Below are positions 36,408 to 45,168 of a DNA stretch of 64,000 nucleotides, one piece after another (within the stretch, counting starts at the first letter, position 1; the number at the start of each line of letters is the position of its first letter). The stretch comes from Jejuia pallidilutea. Its GTDB lineage: Bacteria > Bacteroidota > Bacteroidia > Flavobacteriales > Flavobacteriaceae. Under the pieces are notes generated by a model that was given only the letters and a program-made list of their open reading frames with translations, had not been told where the DNA came from and searched no databases. The position numbers and the translations under genes were made by a program. The stretch lies in assembly GCF_002973595.1 (NCBI RefSeq), contig NZ_PVEO01000007.1:186001-250000 (forward strand), in the 5' to 3' direction.

Positions 36408-36434
36408 AAACCTGTGTTTTAACAGGTTTGCTTA
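36408..36434 (+). terminator. Terminator-like hairpin upstream of nrtA
   Basis: AAACCTGT (36408-36415) pairs with ACAGGTTT (36422-36429). The following T-tract is weak. It could end the defence-gene transcript. Confidence 0.4.
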
Positions 36435-36491
36435 TGTGTAAAAAGAGGTGTGTTTATGGGGATTAACATGGGTAAAATCTAAGTGTACTTA

Positions 36492-36524
36492 TATATTTGT
36501 CAAAAAAATAAGTATTTATACTTA
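36492..36524 (+). promoter_or_regulatory. nrtA promoter with FNR-like palindrome
   Basis: TAAGTA-TTTA-TACTTA (36509-36524) is a perfect palindrome of the island type, 23 bp before the ATG. TAGTTAAC follows where the other copies have TAnTTTTG. A perfect -7 box TATATTTG lies upstream at 36492-36499, so the palindrome would sit near +4 to +20 of that promoter. Confidence 0.65.
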
Positions 36525-36547
36525 GTTAACTCAAAAAAACACGTAAC

Positions 36548-37939
36548 ATGAAATCTCTATTAAAACGCACCTCTTGGATTTTACCCGTAGTAGTTCTACT
36601 ATTTGCTTGTGGTGGCGAAAAGAAAAAAGAAACGGTTGTAGCAGAGGCTACGCCAGCTAGTACTACAAAAACATTAGACATTGAAAAGCCACAGTTAACC
36701 TTTGGTTTTATCAAATTAACAGATATGGCACCTTTAGCAATTGCTAAAGAAAAAGGATTCTTCGAAGACGAAGGCTTATTTGTTTCTGTTGAGGCACAAT
36801 CTAACTGGAAAAACGTATTAGACCGCGTTATTGATGGTCAGTTAGACGGATCGCACATGTTAGCGGGTCAACCCATTGCTGCAGGCGCAGGTTTTGGCCG
36901 TCAAGCAGAATTGGTAACACCATTTTCAATGGACTTAAACGGTAACGGTATTACGGTTTCAAACGACGTTTGGAGCAAAATGAAGCCAAATGTACCTAAA
37001 AGTGCTGATGGTAAGCCAATTCACCCCATTAAAGCTGAGGCGTTAAAGCCTGTAATTGATGAATATAAAAACTCTGGTAAAGCGTTTAAAATGGGTATGG
37101 TGTTCCCTGTATCTACACATAACTACGAAATAAGATATTGGTTAGCAGCAGCTGGAATTCACCCAGGAATGTATACTGCTGACAACGTACAAGGACAAAT
37201 TGATGCTGAGGTATTATTATCTGTAACGCCTCCGCCACAAATGCCTGCAACACTAGAAGCTGGAACTATTTACGGGTACTGTGTAGGTGAGCCTTGGAAC
37301 CAACAAGCGGTATTTAAAGGTATTGGTGTACCTGTAACAACAAACTACGACATCTGGAAAAACAACCCAGAAAAAGTATTTGTAATGACTAAGAAATTTG
37401 TGGATGAAAATCCTAATACTGCCATTGCTGTAACGAAAGCTCTAATTAGAGCAGGGAAGTGGTTAGACGAACCAGGAAACAGAGCTGAGGCTGTAAAAAT
37501 ATTATCTATGTCTCAATACGTAGGAGCTGATGAGGCTGTATTGGCAAACTCTATGACTGGTACGTTTGAATTTGAAAAAGGTGATAAGCGTGAGATGCCA
37601 GATTTTAACGTATTCTACAAGTACAACGCAACGTATCCGTTCTACTCTGATGGTATTTGGTTCTTAACACAAATGAGACGTTGGGGACAAATTCCTAAGT
37701 CTAAGCCAGCAGATTGGTATGCATCAACAATTAAAGATATTTACAGACCTGATATTTGGACTAAAGCTGCGAAACTTTTAGTTGAAGAAGGTAATATTCC
37801 TGCAAGCGATATTCCAGAAACAGATGGTTATAAGCCTGCAACGGCAGACTTTATTGACGGTACAACGTATGATGCTAAAGATCCTATTGGATACATCAAC
37901 AGTTTTAAAATTGGTAACAAAGAAAAGGCTGTACAGTAA
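36548..37939 (+). CDS. nrtA: Nitrate ABC transporter substrate-binding lipoprotein
   Basis: 463 residues. The lipoprotein signal ends [11 protein letters not shown]. The rest matches the NrtA/CmpA family: [52 protein letters not shown] and [14 protein letters not shown]. It binds nitrate or nitrite outside the inner membrane and delivers it to NrtBCD. It is the first gene of the transporter operon. Codon usage is consistent with strong expression. Confidence 0.94.
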   Translation: MKSLLKRTSWILPVVVLLFACGGEKKKETVVAEATPASTTKTLDIEKPQLTFGFIKLTDMAPLAIAKEKGFFEDEGLFVSVEAQSNWKNVLDRVIDGQLDGSHMLAGQPIAAGAGFGRQAELVTPFSMDLNGNGITVSNDVWSKMKPNVPKSADGKPIHPIKAEALKPVIDEYKNSGKAFKMGMVFPVSTHNYEIRYWLAAAGIHPGMYTADNVQGQIDAEVLLSVTPPPQMPATLEAGTIYGYCVGEPWNQQAVFKGIGVPVTTNYDIWKNNPEKVFVMTKKFVDENPNTAIAVTKALIRAGKWLDEPGNRAEAVKILSMSQYVGADEAVLANSMTGTFEFEKGDKREMPDFNVFYKYNATYPFYSDGIWFLTQMRRWGQIPKSKPADWYASTIKDIYRPDIWTKAAKLLVEEGNIPASDIPETDGYKPATADFIDGTTYDAKDPIGYINSFKIGNKEKAVQ

Positions 37940-37952
37940 AATATTAATGTCG

Positions 37953-38028
37953 TTTGTCATTTCGACAGAGTGAGGCTAGAACGACGAGAAATCTCATGAG
38001 ATTCCTCACTGCGTTCGGAATGACAAAT
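37953..38028 (+). repeat. REP-like hairpin between nrtA and nrtB
   Basis: TTTGTCATTTCGA at the left pairs with TCGGAATGACAAA at the right, enclosing the perfect palindrome AATCTCATGAGATT (37989-38002). This widespread repeat lies inside the operon. It may protect the nrtA part of the transcript and so give excess binding protein over permease. Confidence 0.75.
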
Positions 38029-38075
38029 GGTATTTATAAATAACAAACACTAAACGATAATAAAACAAAAGAATC

Positions 38076-39182
38076 ATGAAGCAGAGTGTAACATTAGGAA
38101 GAGTAACCAAATTTATGGGCTTAGGTTTTTTAAGTTCTTTTAAAGACCTATTCACTGGGAAGCTAGAAAAGGAAGACTATAAAGCCTTTTTACGTAAAGT
38201 CATTGTGCCTATTGCTTCCGTTCTATTATTTATCGGGCTTTGGCACATGGGTGCAAAAGCGCTTTACAATGTTGAAGCTGATTTTAGAATAGAAAAAGCA
38301 TTAAACGAACAAGGGCAAGCCGCTGCTGATGAAATGGCTGCTTGTATTGCTTCTGGAGATGTGAGTTGTCAACCCAATACATTGCCATCGCCTTCTCAGG
38401 TTTGGGCATCGTTTCAATCCTTGTTGAACGATCATGCGTTGATTAGTGCTGATAAAGCGGCGTTTATTGAAAAAACGGCTGCCTTAAACGAAAAGCGAAT
38501 TGCCGAAGGTAAAGATGCTATTGTGTACACAGGTAGACCATCGTTTGTAGACCAGATTTTTAGAAGTTTAAAAACGGTTTTCGCGGGATTCTTTTTAGCC
38601 TTATTAATTGCTGTGCCTCTTGGTATTTTTATTGGATTGAGTCCAACATTGAAGAGTGCGTTTAACTGGTTTATTCAAATTTTTAAACCTGTATCGCCCG
38701 TAGTTTGGTACTTGTTAGTGTTTATGATTGTAAAAACATTATTGATAGATTCTAGTGAAGATAGTTCGTTTTCAATTTCGTTTATCGCTGTAGGTTTATG
38801 TTCTATGTGGGCCACATTGGTAAACACATCCATGGGTGTGTCGTCGGTTGATAAAGATTACATCAACGTTGCGAAGGTGTTGAAACTTGGGAATTTTCAA
38901 AAGGTATTTAAGGTGGTATTGCCATCGTCTTTACCTTTAATTTTTACAGGTTTAAAAATTACATTATCTGTAGCGTGGATGGTATTGATTGCTATTGAAC
39001 TTTTAGCGCAGAGTCCTGGTTTAGGATTGTTTGTTTGGGAGGAATTCCAAAACGGTGCAAACGACTCGAACGCAAAAATAATAGTTGCCATGTTTGTGAT
39101 TGGTATCATAGGGTTCTTATTAGACCGCTTGATGTTAGCAATACAAAACTGGGTGTCTTTTGAAAAAACAGATGCGATATAA
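38076..39182 (+). CDS. nrtB: Nitrate ABC transporter permease
   Basis: 368 residues. An N-terminal helix (IASVLLFIGLWHMG) is followed by an extra periplasmic insertion of about 90 residues, then the BPD_transp_1 permease core with EAA-like loop FQKVFKVVLPSSLPLIFTGLKI. It forms the inner-membrane channel for nitrate. The insertion between helices 1 and 2 makes it longer than cyanobacterial NrtB (about 280 residues). Confidence 0.92.
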   Translation: MKQSVTLGRVTKFMGLGFLSSFKDLFTGKLEKEDYKAFLRKVIVPIASVLLFIGLWHMGAKALYNVEADFRIEKALNEQGQAAADEMAACIASGDVSCQPNTLPSPSQVWASFQSLLNDHALISADKAAFIEKTAALNEKRIAEGKDAIVYTGRPSFVDQIFRSLKTVFAGFFLALLIAVPLGIFIGLSPTLKSAFNWFIQIFKPVSPVVWYLLVFMIVKTLLIDSSEDSSFSISFIAVGLCSMWATLVNTSMGVSSVDKDYINVAKVLKLGNFQKVFKVVLPSSLPLIFTGLKITLSVAWMVLIAIELLAQSPGLGLFVWEEFQNGANDSNAKIIVAMFVIGIIGFLLDRLMLAIQNWVSFEKTDAI

Positions 39183-39498
39183 AATGAGTTTAAAGTTTCA
39201 AGTTCAAAGTTTAAAGTTGAGAAAGTTTGCGGATACACTGAGGCTTAGGGTTGAAACACAAAATTGGCGGATAGACCCGCGTTAGGGATTGCAGAGGAAA
39301 GCCCACAGCGGATCCCGCCTAAGCGGGTGAAGCGAGGACTTGGAACGGAAAGCCCGACCGGAGTGACTCCTGCAAGGTTTCTGAAAACCTTGTAGGTATG
39401 GAAACGGAGGGAACGCCCTAAAAATGTTGAATTGTTTAACTGTTTAATCGTGGAATCGATTAAACGCATCAACAAATAAACGCTTAAACCAGAGAAAA
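39183..39498. other. Repeat-only gap between nrtB and nrtC
   Basis: 316 bp made almost wholly of repeats: an AAGTTTAAAGTTTCAAGTT-type simple tract (39186-39230), the GCGTTAGGG element copy 3, and a TTGAATTGTTTAACTGTTTAA-type tract (39427-39475). No promoter is evident, so nrtC probably depends on read-through from nrtA. Confidence 0.6.
39274..39419 (+). repeat. GCGTTAGGG dispersed repeat, copy 3, with a nested second repeat
   Basis: It begins ACCCGCGTTAGGGATTGCAG and ends GGGAACGCCC. The middle holds CCCGC-CTAA-GCGGG (39313-39327) and, in the distal arm, an inserted hairpin CCTGCAAGGTTT / AAACCTTGTAGG (39369-39396), itself a different dispersed repeat. Confidence 0.85.
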
Positions 39499-40347
39499 AT
39501 GGGATACTTAAAATTAAAAAATATTTATAAAACCTACGGAACCGACGAGAACGCCACCGAAGTACTATCTAATATTAATTTAGAAATAGAGGAGGGCGAG
39601 TTTGTAGCGATTGTAGGGTTTACGGGAAGTGGAAAGACGACGTTGGTAAACTTGATAAATGGATTGCTGGAGCCTACAAAAGGTGAGGTGTTGTTTAAGG
39701 GTGAACCGGTTGTTGGGACGAGTCATGAACGCGGGGTGATTTTTCAGAATTACTCCTTATTACCATGGTTAACCGTGGGGCAAAACGTGTATATGGCGGT
39801 GAAAGAGGCTTTCCCAAAGAAGAGCAAAAAAGAGCTGAACGCCATTGTTGCGGATTATGTAGATATGGTAGGTTTAACGCCTGCGATTAATAAAAGACCG
39901 AAAGAATTATCGGGTGGTATGCGCCAGCGTGTGTCTGTAGCGAGAGCACTATCCATGAAACCAGAGATGATTATTATGGATGAGCCTTTAGGAGCGCTAG
40001 ATGCTTTAACACGAGGCACGTTGCAGGATGAGATTTTAAACATCTGGGGGAAAGATAAGCGCACGGCGCTGTTGATTACCAATGATGTGGATGAAGGGAT
40101 TTATATGGCAGATCGTATCATTCCTTTGCGTCCCGGACCAAATGCAACGTTGGGACCTGAGTTTAAGATTGATATTGAGCGTCCGCGTGATAAAACCGAA
40201 ATGAACGACAACCCAAACTATAAAAAAACCAGAAATGCCATTATTGAGTATTTGATGGATATTGGGGAGGAGCGTAAGTCGCAAGCTTCGGAAGAATTTG
40301 TACTTCCAGATTTAGCACCAAAAGATTTTGTTAACCAATTTAGATAA
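39499..40347 (+). CDS. nrtC: Nitrate ABC transporter ATP-binding protein
   Basis: 282 residues: Walker [11 protein letters not shown]-loop, signature [14 protein letters not shown] and Walker [13 protein letters not shown]. The post-Walker His is replaced ([10 protein letters not shown] in place of THDxxE), so this subunit probably has reduced ATPase activity and forms an asymmetric pair with the next one. Cyanobacterial NrtC carries a fused NrtA-like domain that is absent here. Confidence 0.9.
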   Translation: MGYLKLKNIYKTYGTDENATEVLSNINLEIEEGEFVAIVGFTGSGKTTLVNLINGLLEPTKGEVLFKGEPVVGTSHERGVIFQNYSLLPWLTVGQNVYMAVKEAFPKKSKKELNAIVADYVDMVGLTPAINKRPKELSGGMRQRVSVARALSMKPEMIIMDEPLGALDALTRGTLQDEILNIWGKDKRTALLITNDVDEGIYMADRIIPLRPGPNATLGPEFKIDIERPRDKTEMNDNPNYKKTRNAIIEYLMDIGEERKSQASEEFVLPDLAPKDFVNQFR

Positions 40348-40357
40348 GCATCAAGTT

Positions 40358-41185
40358 ATGAGTACTATTATTACAGAAACGGCTAAAACAACGGGATATA
40401 ATGGCATTTTTCCTTCTAATGAAGTGATGCTTGATTTAAAAGACTTAAAGAAAGTGTACCCAACACCAAAAGGCGACTATGTGGTTTTGGAACATTTAAA
40501 TCTTCAAATTAGAAAAGAGGAATTCGTAACTATTATCGGACATTCGGGATGTGGAAAAACGACGATGCTTTCTATGATTGCAGGATTGAATCCGATTTCT
40601 GGGGGAAATATTTCGGTTTTAGGAAAACATATTAAAGGCCCGGGACCAGATAGGGGTGTGATATTTCAAGCACCAAGTTTAATGCCTTGGATGACGGCTT
40701 TACAGAATGTAATGCTAGGTGTAAATCAAGTATTTCCGCATGCAACAAAAGGGCAACGCAATGACATTGCAAAATACTATTTACAGAAAGTGGGTTTAGA
40801 GGATGCATTTAACAAACGTTCGTCTGATTTATCACAAGGAATGCAACAGCGTGTGGGTATTGCCAGAGCATTTGCGATAAAGCCAAAAGTGTTGTTGCTA
40901 GATGAGCCTTTCGGGATGCTAGATTCATTAACACGTGGCGAATTGCAGGATATTTTGATAGAGATTTGGAATAAAGAAAAAATTACAGCGGTAATGATTA
41001 CCCATGATGTGGATGAAGCAATATTTTTAGCAGACCGTGTAGTGATGATGACCAGCGGACCCAGAGCAAAAATTGGTGATGTTCTGGATATTGAATTTGA
41101 AAGACCAAGAACACGTAAAGCCGTATTGGAACACGACGATTATTATAAATACAGAAAACACTTGATAGACTTTCTAGAGCACTAA
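40358..41185 (+). CDS. nrtD: Nitrate ABC transporter ATP-binding protein
   Basis: About 275 residues from ATG 40358, 10 bp after nrtC. An ATG at 40328 would overlap nrtC and is less likely. Walker A is GHSGCGKTT, the signature LSQGMQQRVGIARA, Walker B VLLLDEPFGMLD and the switch His is present in MITHDVDEA. It is the fully catalytic ATPase of the NrtBCD complex. Confidence 0.92.
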   Translation: MSTIITETAKTTGYNGIFPSNEVMLDLKDLKKVYPTPKGDYVVLEHLNLQIRKEEFVTIIGHSGCGKTTMLSMIAGLNPISGGNISVLGKHIKGPGPDRGVIFQAPSLMPWMTALQNVMLGVNQVFPHATKGQRNDIAKYYLQKVGLEDAFNKRSSDLSQGMQQRVGIARAFAIKPKVLLLDEPFGMLDSLTRGELQDILIEIWNKEKITAVMITHDVDEAIFLADRVVMMTSGPRAKIGDVLDIEFERPRTRKAVLEHDDYYKYRKHLIDFLEH

Positions 41186-41333
41186 AAAGCAGAACCCATC
41201 AAAGAAAATAAATACATACAAATAGTTTGTGAAGTTGATGAAATTTTACAAGCCTAGGCGAATTACAGCCTAAAAACAACATACAAATAATTAAAAAACT
41301 CAAACACAATTTAAACGTAAAAACAAGTAGAAA

Positions 41334-42575
41334 ATGAGAAAGCAATATATTTTAATAGGGGTGATGGCATTGATAGTTCAATATGTGCAAGCACAGTTTA
41401 CACTAGAAGGCGAATTTAGACCACGTAGTGAATATTTTGGTAATGGTGGTAATTTTACAGGCGGTACATTTCCTGCGCAAACTGCTACTGATGCCGATGA
41501 AGGCTTTTTAAGAACCACAATAAGAGCAGCAATAAAAGCGAAATACACAGCAGAAACGTATACCGCGTTTATTAATTTTCAAGAAGTGTTTGCCTTTGGT
41601 GATAGACCACAGATAGCAACGGCTGGAAACGGTAACTTTAGAGTACAAGAGGCTTGGGCAGATTTAAAACTGGGTGCATCTTCTAGTTTAAAATTGGGTC
41701 GTCAGCAATTATCTTATGATGACCAAAGAATTCTTGGTGGTTTAGGATGGGCACAACAAGCAAGAACGCATGATGCTGCGGTTTACAAATACAATAAAAA
41801 TAAATTGAGTTTAGATATTGGGGGCTCCTTAAATACTGCATTAGATGAGGTTTACGATACCTCGGCATTATTTTCTTATAGAGATATGGTGTTTGTAAGA
41901 GCAAATAGCAAGGGTGAAAAATTAAATTTTACATTTTTAGGTTTGGTAAATACCTTTCAAGATGCTAACGTAGACGGGTCTAATAAATCTAGTTTGATAA
42001 CAGCAGGTATCCATGCAGATTATAAATTGGGCGATTTAACGTTAACCACTAACTTGTTTCTTCAAGAAGGAGAGCGACTAGGTGGTGTAGATGTTAAAGG
42101 CGCCTACTTAGCTAGTTTAGCTGCTGCTTATAAATTAACAGATAAAAGTACTCTTATTGCCACGGTAGAGCGTATTTCTGGAAGAAATAGCGAGACTGCT
42201 GCTTTCTTCCCACTGTACGGAACAAATCATGCATTTAATGGTTTAATAGATAGATTTTATGTTGGTAATCATGGAAATGCAGGTGGTTTAAACGATTTTC
42301 AATTAACGTATAAAACTAAAATTGCAGGTATAGCGCTAACAGTTGCTGGACATTACTTTACTGAGCAATCTGATCTTGACGGTATGGGTAACGATTTAGG
42401 ATCTGAAATAGATATTGTTTTAGCTAAGAAATTTAAGGAATTTACTTTAGTAGGCGGTTACTCTCATTTCTTTGAGCCAAGTGATGTTGCAGATATTTCA
42501 GGAGTAAAAGATACGCAAAACTGGGCTTGGGCGATGTTGGTGATTAAGCCTAAATTTTTAAATACAGCAAAATAA
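41334..42575 (+). CDS. Outer-membrane porin of the alginate-export type
   Basis: 413 residues with a signal peptide (LIVQYVQAQ) and alternating beta-barrel strands with aromatic girdles (FTLEGEFRPRSEYFG, LKLGRQQLSYDDQRILG, GWAQQARTHDA). It matches the alginate_exp barrel family. Here it follows nrtD and precedes the operon terminator, so it most likely lets nitrate cross the outer membrane and is not for alginate. No alginate genes are present. Confidence 0.85.
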   Translation: MRKQYILIGVMALIVQYVQAQFTLEGEFRPRSEYFGNGGNFTGGTFPAQTATDADEGFLRTTIRAAIKAKYTAETYTAFINFQEVFAFGDRPQIATAGNGNFRVQEAWADLKLGASSSLKLGRQQLSYDDQRILGGLGWAQQARTHDAAVYKYNKNKLSLDIGGSLNTALDEVYDTSALFSYRDMVFVRANSKGEKLNFTFLGLVNTFQDANVDGSNKSSLITAGIHADYKLGDLTLTTNLFLQEGERLGGVDVKGAYLASLAAAYKLTDKSTLIATVERISGRNSETAAFFPLYGTNHAFNGLIDRFYVGNHGNAGGLNDFQLTYKTKIAGIALTVAGHYFTEQSDLDGMGNDLGSEIDIVLAKKFKEFTLVGGYSHFFEPSDVADISGVKDTQNWAWAMLVIKPKFLNTAK

Positions 42576-42652
42576 ATAGGTGATATTATGAAAATGAATT
42601 GGAAATAATTTTCGTAATACAAAGTGTTAATTAGTTTGATATTCCAATTTTT

Positions 42653-42680
42653 GAATCCCGCCAGAAGCGGGATTCTTTTG
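42653..42680 (+). terminator. Terminator of the nrt operon
   Basis: GAATCCCGC (42653-42661) pairs with GCGGGATTC (42667-42675) around a 5-base loop and is followed by TTTT. It lies 77 bp after the porin gene. Confidence 0.8.
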
Positions 42681-42815
42681 GTTTACAATTTTATTGGGTT
42701 AATAAACCAACAATGTAATTTGTTATACTTTTGAAGAAATATTACTTCAACATATCTTATGATTTGCTCTTACTCAAAATATATAACGGATTTCTAATTT
42801 GAGAATTTTATGGCA

Positions 42816-43295
42816 TTAGTAATTCTGCATATTAATATTACCAGTTTCATTTTTTGCAATAGCACTGTTATCTTTAGAAAAAACAGATTCTAGTTTATAT
42901 AATTGGCTATTCCAATAGCTAACACTAGAAATGTTTACGTTAAGGAGCGCAATATTGGGGTCGTCTTTTCCTGTAAACCATTGTAAAAGTTGCGGACTCC
43001 AAAATTCATCCAGCTTTTTTTTATCTACAACATGTGTAGCATTGCCAAAAATAGATATGTATTTTTGGGCCTTGTCGTCTGCATAAATAAGCTGTACTTT
43101 GTTATCGTGTTCAATATCCTTAAAATGGCCACTGTTTTTACTGCTAATAAACCAAATATCTCCTTGCTCATCCAATTCTTGGATGGTCATTGGGCATACC
43201 GAAAAGGGGATTTTTTGTAATCTGGTAGCCATCATTACTACGTTTGGTGTGTCTATTAAGGACTTTATCTTTTTTATATCTTCTGTATTTTTCAT
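42816..43295 (-). CDS. PPOX-fold (pyridoxamine phosphate oxidase-like) general stress protein
   Basis: 159 residues with the split-barrel FMN-binding fold of the general stress 26-like family: MMATRLQKIPFSVCPMT, DIWFISSKNSGHFKDIEHDNKVQLIYAD, YISIFGNATHV. It likely binds FMN or heme. It is the distal gene of a leftward stress group that includes the copper-binding and PfpI genes. Confidence 0.85.
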   Translation of the reverse strand: MKNTEDIKKIKSLIDTPNVVMMATRLQKIPFSVCPMTIQELDEQGDIWFISSKNSGHFKDIEHDNKVQLIYADDKAQKYISIFGNATHVVDKKKLDEFWSPQLLQWFTGKDDPNIALLNVNISSVSYWNSQLYKLESVFSKDNSAIAKNETGNINMQNY

Positions 43296-43323
43296 AATTT
43301 TTGTGTATTGGTATTTTTAGTGT

Positions 43324-43641
43324 TTACGCCATGTGCATTCTACATTCTTGGGCACAAGCTCTACAAGAAGCAGCACATTTTTGGCAATGTGCATCGTCGT
43401 GTTGTTCACATTGTTCTGCACACCACTCGCAAATTTCGGCGCATAATCGTGCATATTTTTTAACAAATGGTGAGTCTGCCACCATAAATTTTATACAAAT
43501 TAAACAAGCATCTACACACTGCATACAGCAATATGGACATTGGTTTTTACTTTCCTTACCTGCCATTTCCGCAAGACAATTTTGGCAGTCTACCAAACAT
43601 TGTTGGCATGCTTTTATGGCACTTTCATAATTAATAATCAT
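43324..43641 (-). CDS. Four-helix-bundle copper-binding protein (DUF326/Csp-like)
   Basis: 105 residues, 19 of them cysteines, in CxxxC-type repeats (CQQCLVDCQNC, CPYCCMQCVDACLIC, CAEICEWCAEQC, CQKCAASCRACAQEC). This is the pattern of copper storage proteins, in which Cys line the core of a four-helix bundle and hold many Cu(I) ions. There is no signal peptide, so it is a cytoplasmic Csp3-like protein. It sits between PPOX-fold and PfpI genes in a stress group. Confidence 0.88.
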   Translation of the reverse strand: MIINYESAIKACQQCLVDCQNCLAEMAGKESKNQCPYCCMQCVDACLICIKFMVADSPFVKKYARLCAEICEWCAEQCEQHDDAHCQKCAASCRACAQECRMHMA

Positions 43642-43688
43642 TTTAGTTTTATTTTTTGTTAGTAGAAAAAGGGTGAGGGTTTTTTCAA

Positions 43689-44246
43689 TTACGCGTGTTG
43701 TGCTTCGTGTTTGCCTTCTCTAACTTCTTCTATAATTTTATTGCAAAAAGCAGGTAAATCTTTTGGGTTTCTACTTGTAATCAAGCCACTGTCTACAACT
43801 ACTTCTTCATCAACCCAATTGCCACCAGCATTTATAACGTCATCTTTTATACTTTTATAAGAGGTTACCTTTCTACCGTTTATAACACCGGCACTAATTA
43901 GTAGCCAAGGTGCATGACAAATAGCAGCTACTGGTTTTCCGCTTTTAAAAAATGCTTTAACAAAGTTTAAGGCTGAATCTTCTATTCTTAGCACATCTGG
44001 ATTTATTTGTCCGCCAGGTAATACTAGCGCATTGTAATCGCTTTCATTTGCTTGGTTTAGGGTTTTGTCAACATTTATAGTTTTGCCCCAATTGGTGTCG
44101 TCCCAACTTTTAATAGCTCCATCTTTATTAGAAATTATGTGCACCGTAGCACCTTCGTTTTTTAAGGTTTCTAAGGGTTGAAATAATTCTGATTTTTCAA
44201 AGCCATCAGTGGCTAAAATTGCTATTTTTTTTCCTTCAAGTTTCAT
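43689..44246 (-). CDS. PfpI/DJ-1-family protein (type 1 glutamine amidotransferase-like)
   Basis: About 185 residues from 44246. The nucleophile elbow AAICHAPWLL with its Cys and His, and the Glu in the first loop (DGFEKSEL), are those of the PfpI/YhbO glyoxalase-deglycase group. It is a cytoplasmic stress protein acting on glycated or damaged proteins. An alternative start at 44273 adds nine polar residues and is less likely. Confidence 0.88.
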   Translation of the reverse strand: MKLEGKKIAILATDGFEKSELFQPLETLKNEGATVHIISNKDGAIKSWDDTNWGKTINVDKTLNQANESDYNALVLPGGQINPDVLRIEDSALNFVKAFFKSGKPVAAICHAPWLLISAGVINGRKVTSYKSIKDDVINAGGNWVDEEVVVDSGLITSRNPKDLPAFCNKIIEEVREGKHEAQHA

Positions 44247-44473
44247 ATTGTTTCTTTTTTTATTAAAGTCCATTAAACGTACCTTATTAATAGCGTACCT
44301 TTTTGCTTAAAAAAAAAATTTTTTAACGATATCAAAAAAAAAGAAGACAAAATTCTGGTTTTTAGAATTTTATCTTTTGAGTCAATTATTATTTTCTTCG
44401 GGTTAATTATATCTGCGGATGATAATTATATTCCATTTAACAGATAAAAAAGTATAATTAAAAACACAATATC

Positions 44474-44617
44474 ATGGGAAAAATAAAAGATCAAAAGAAA
44501 TTTAAACGAAAAGAAGAACAACACGATCCAACAAATCCGAAGCGTAACGATACATCTGAAACAAACGATTTTGATATCGACTCTGACACCATAAAGGATC
44601 AACAAAATAAAAAATAA
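44474..44617 (+). CDS. Small charged protein (47 aa)
   Basis: A short open frame MGKIKDQKKFKRKEEQHDP... ending in DQQNKK, very hydrophilic, Lys-rich at the start and Asp/Thr-rich at the end. It stands just 7 bp before the peroxiredoxin-like gene. Bacteroidota stress clusters often contain such short disordered proteins. The presence of a start, stop and tight spacing supports it, but there is no domain. Confidence 0.55.
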   Translation: MGKIKDQKKFKRKEEQHDPTNPKRNDTSETNDFDIDSDTIKDQQNKK

Positions 44618-44624
44618 AATATAT

Positions 44625-45137
44625 ATGATTAAGCCAAAACATAACGTGCCAAATTTAAGTTTGCCATTAGTGAACGATACACAATGGCATTTAGATGCAC
44701 AAAACAACCAAGTATTCACCTTTTTAGTGTTTTACAGAGGGTTACATTGCCCTATTTGTAAATCGTATTTAGAACGCTTATCCAAAAAGCTAGATGAATT
44801 TAAAGCGCGTAACGTAAACTTAATAGCCATTAGCTGCGATTCAGAAAAACGAGCTAAACAAAGCCACCAAGAATGGGATGTTGCAGGTTTGCCAATAGCG
44901 TATGGTTTATCTATTAAAGATGCCAAAGCGTGGGGTTTATATATTTCGCATGCTATATCAGATAAAGAACCAGACGCATTCTCAGAACCAGGGTTGTTTC
45001 TTGTAAAACCAGATAAAACATTATACGCTAGTGCCATACAAACTATGCCCTTTGCTCGCCCCAATTGGAACGATATTTTAAGTGCTATAGATTATGTTAC
45101 CGAGCACGATTATCCTGCAAGAGGTGCCGCAGAGTAA
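44625..45137 (+). CDS. Peroxiredoxin-like thioredoxin-fold protein
   Basis: 170 residues of the AhpC/TSA-like family. The active-site segment is FYRGLHCPICKSYLERL, so a CxxC replaces the PxxxTxxC of true peroxiredoxins. SCDSEKRAKQSHQEW follows. It likely reduces peroxides or disulfides in the cytoplasm. It is co-oriented with the 47-aa gene upstream and the ArsC-like gene downstream. Confidence 0.85.
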   Translation: MIKPKHNVPNLSLPLVNDTQWHLDAQNNQVFTFLVFYRGLHCPICKSYLERLSKKLDEFKARNVNLIAISCDSEKRAKQSHQEWDVAGLPIAYGLSIKDAKAWGLYISHAISDKEPDAFSEPGLFLVKPDKTLYASAIQTMPFARPNWNDILSAIDYVTEHDYPARGAAE

Positions 45138-45168
45138 AGGGTACACGTTTAATTTAATAAAAAAAAAT

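Larger units (their letters stand above)
36058..36547. other. Noncoding gap before nrtA
   Basis: 490 bp without a gene. It holds a -7-like box TAGCTTTG (36189-36196) inside a 12-bp match to the defence-gene promoter, scattered TACGTA palindromes (36241, 36302, 36334), a terminator-like hairpin (36408-36429), a perfect -7 box TATATTTG (36492-36499) and the island palindrome. The rest shows nothing. Confidence 0.5.

Noticed and set aside
41334-42575. Alginate export as the function of the porin
   Set aside because: The family name fits the barrel, but the gene ends the nrt operon and no alginate genes are near.
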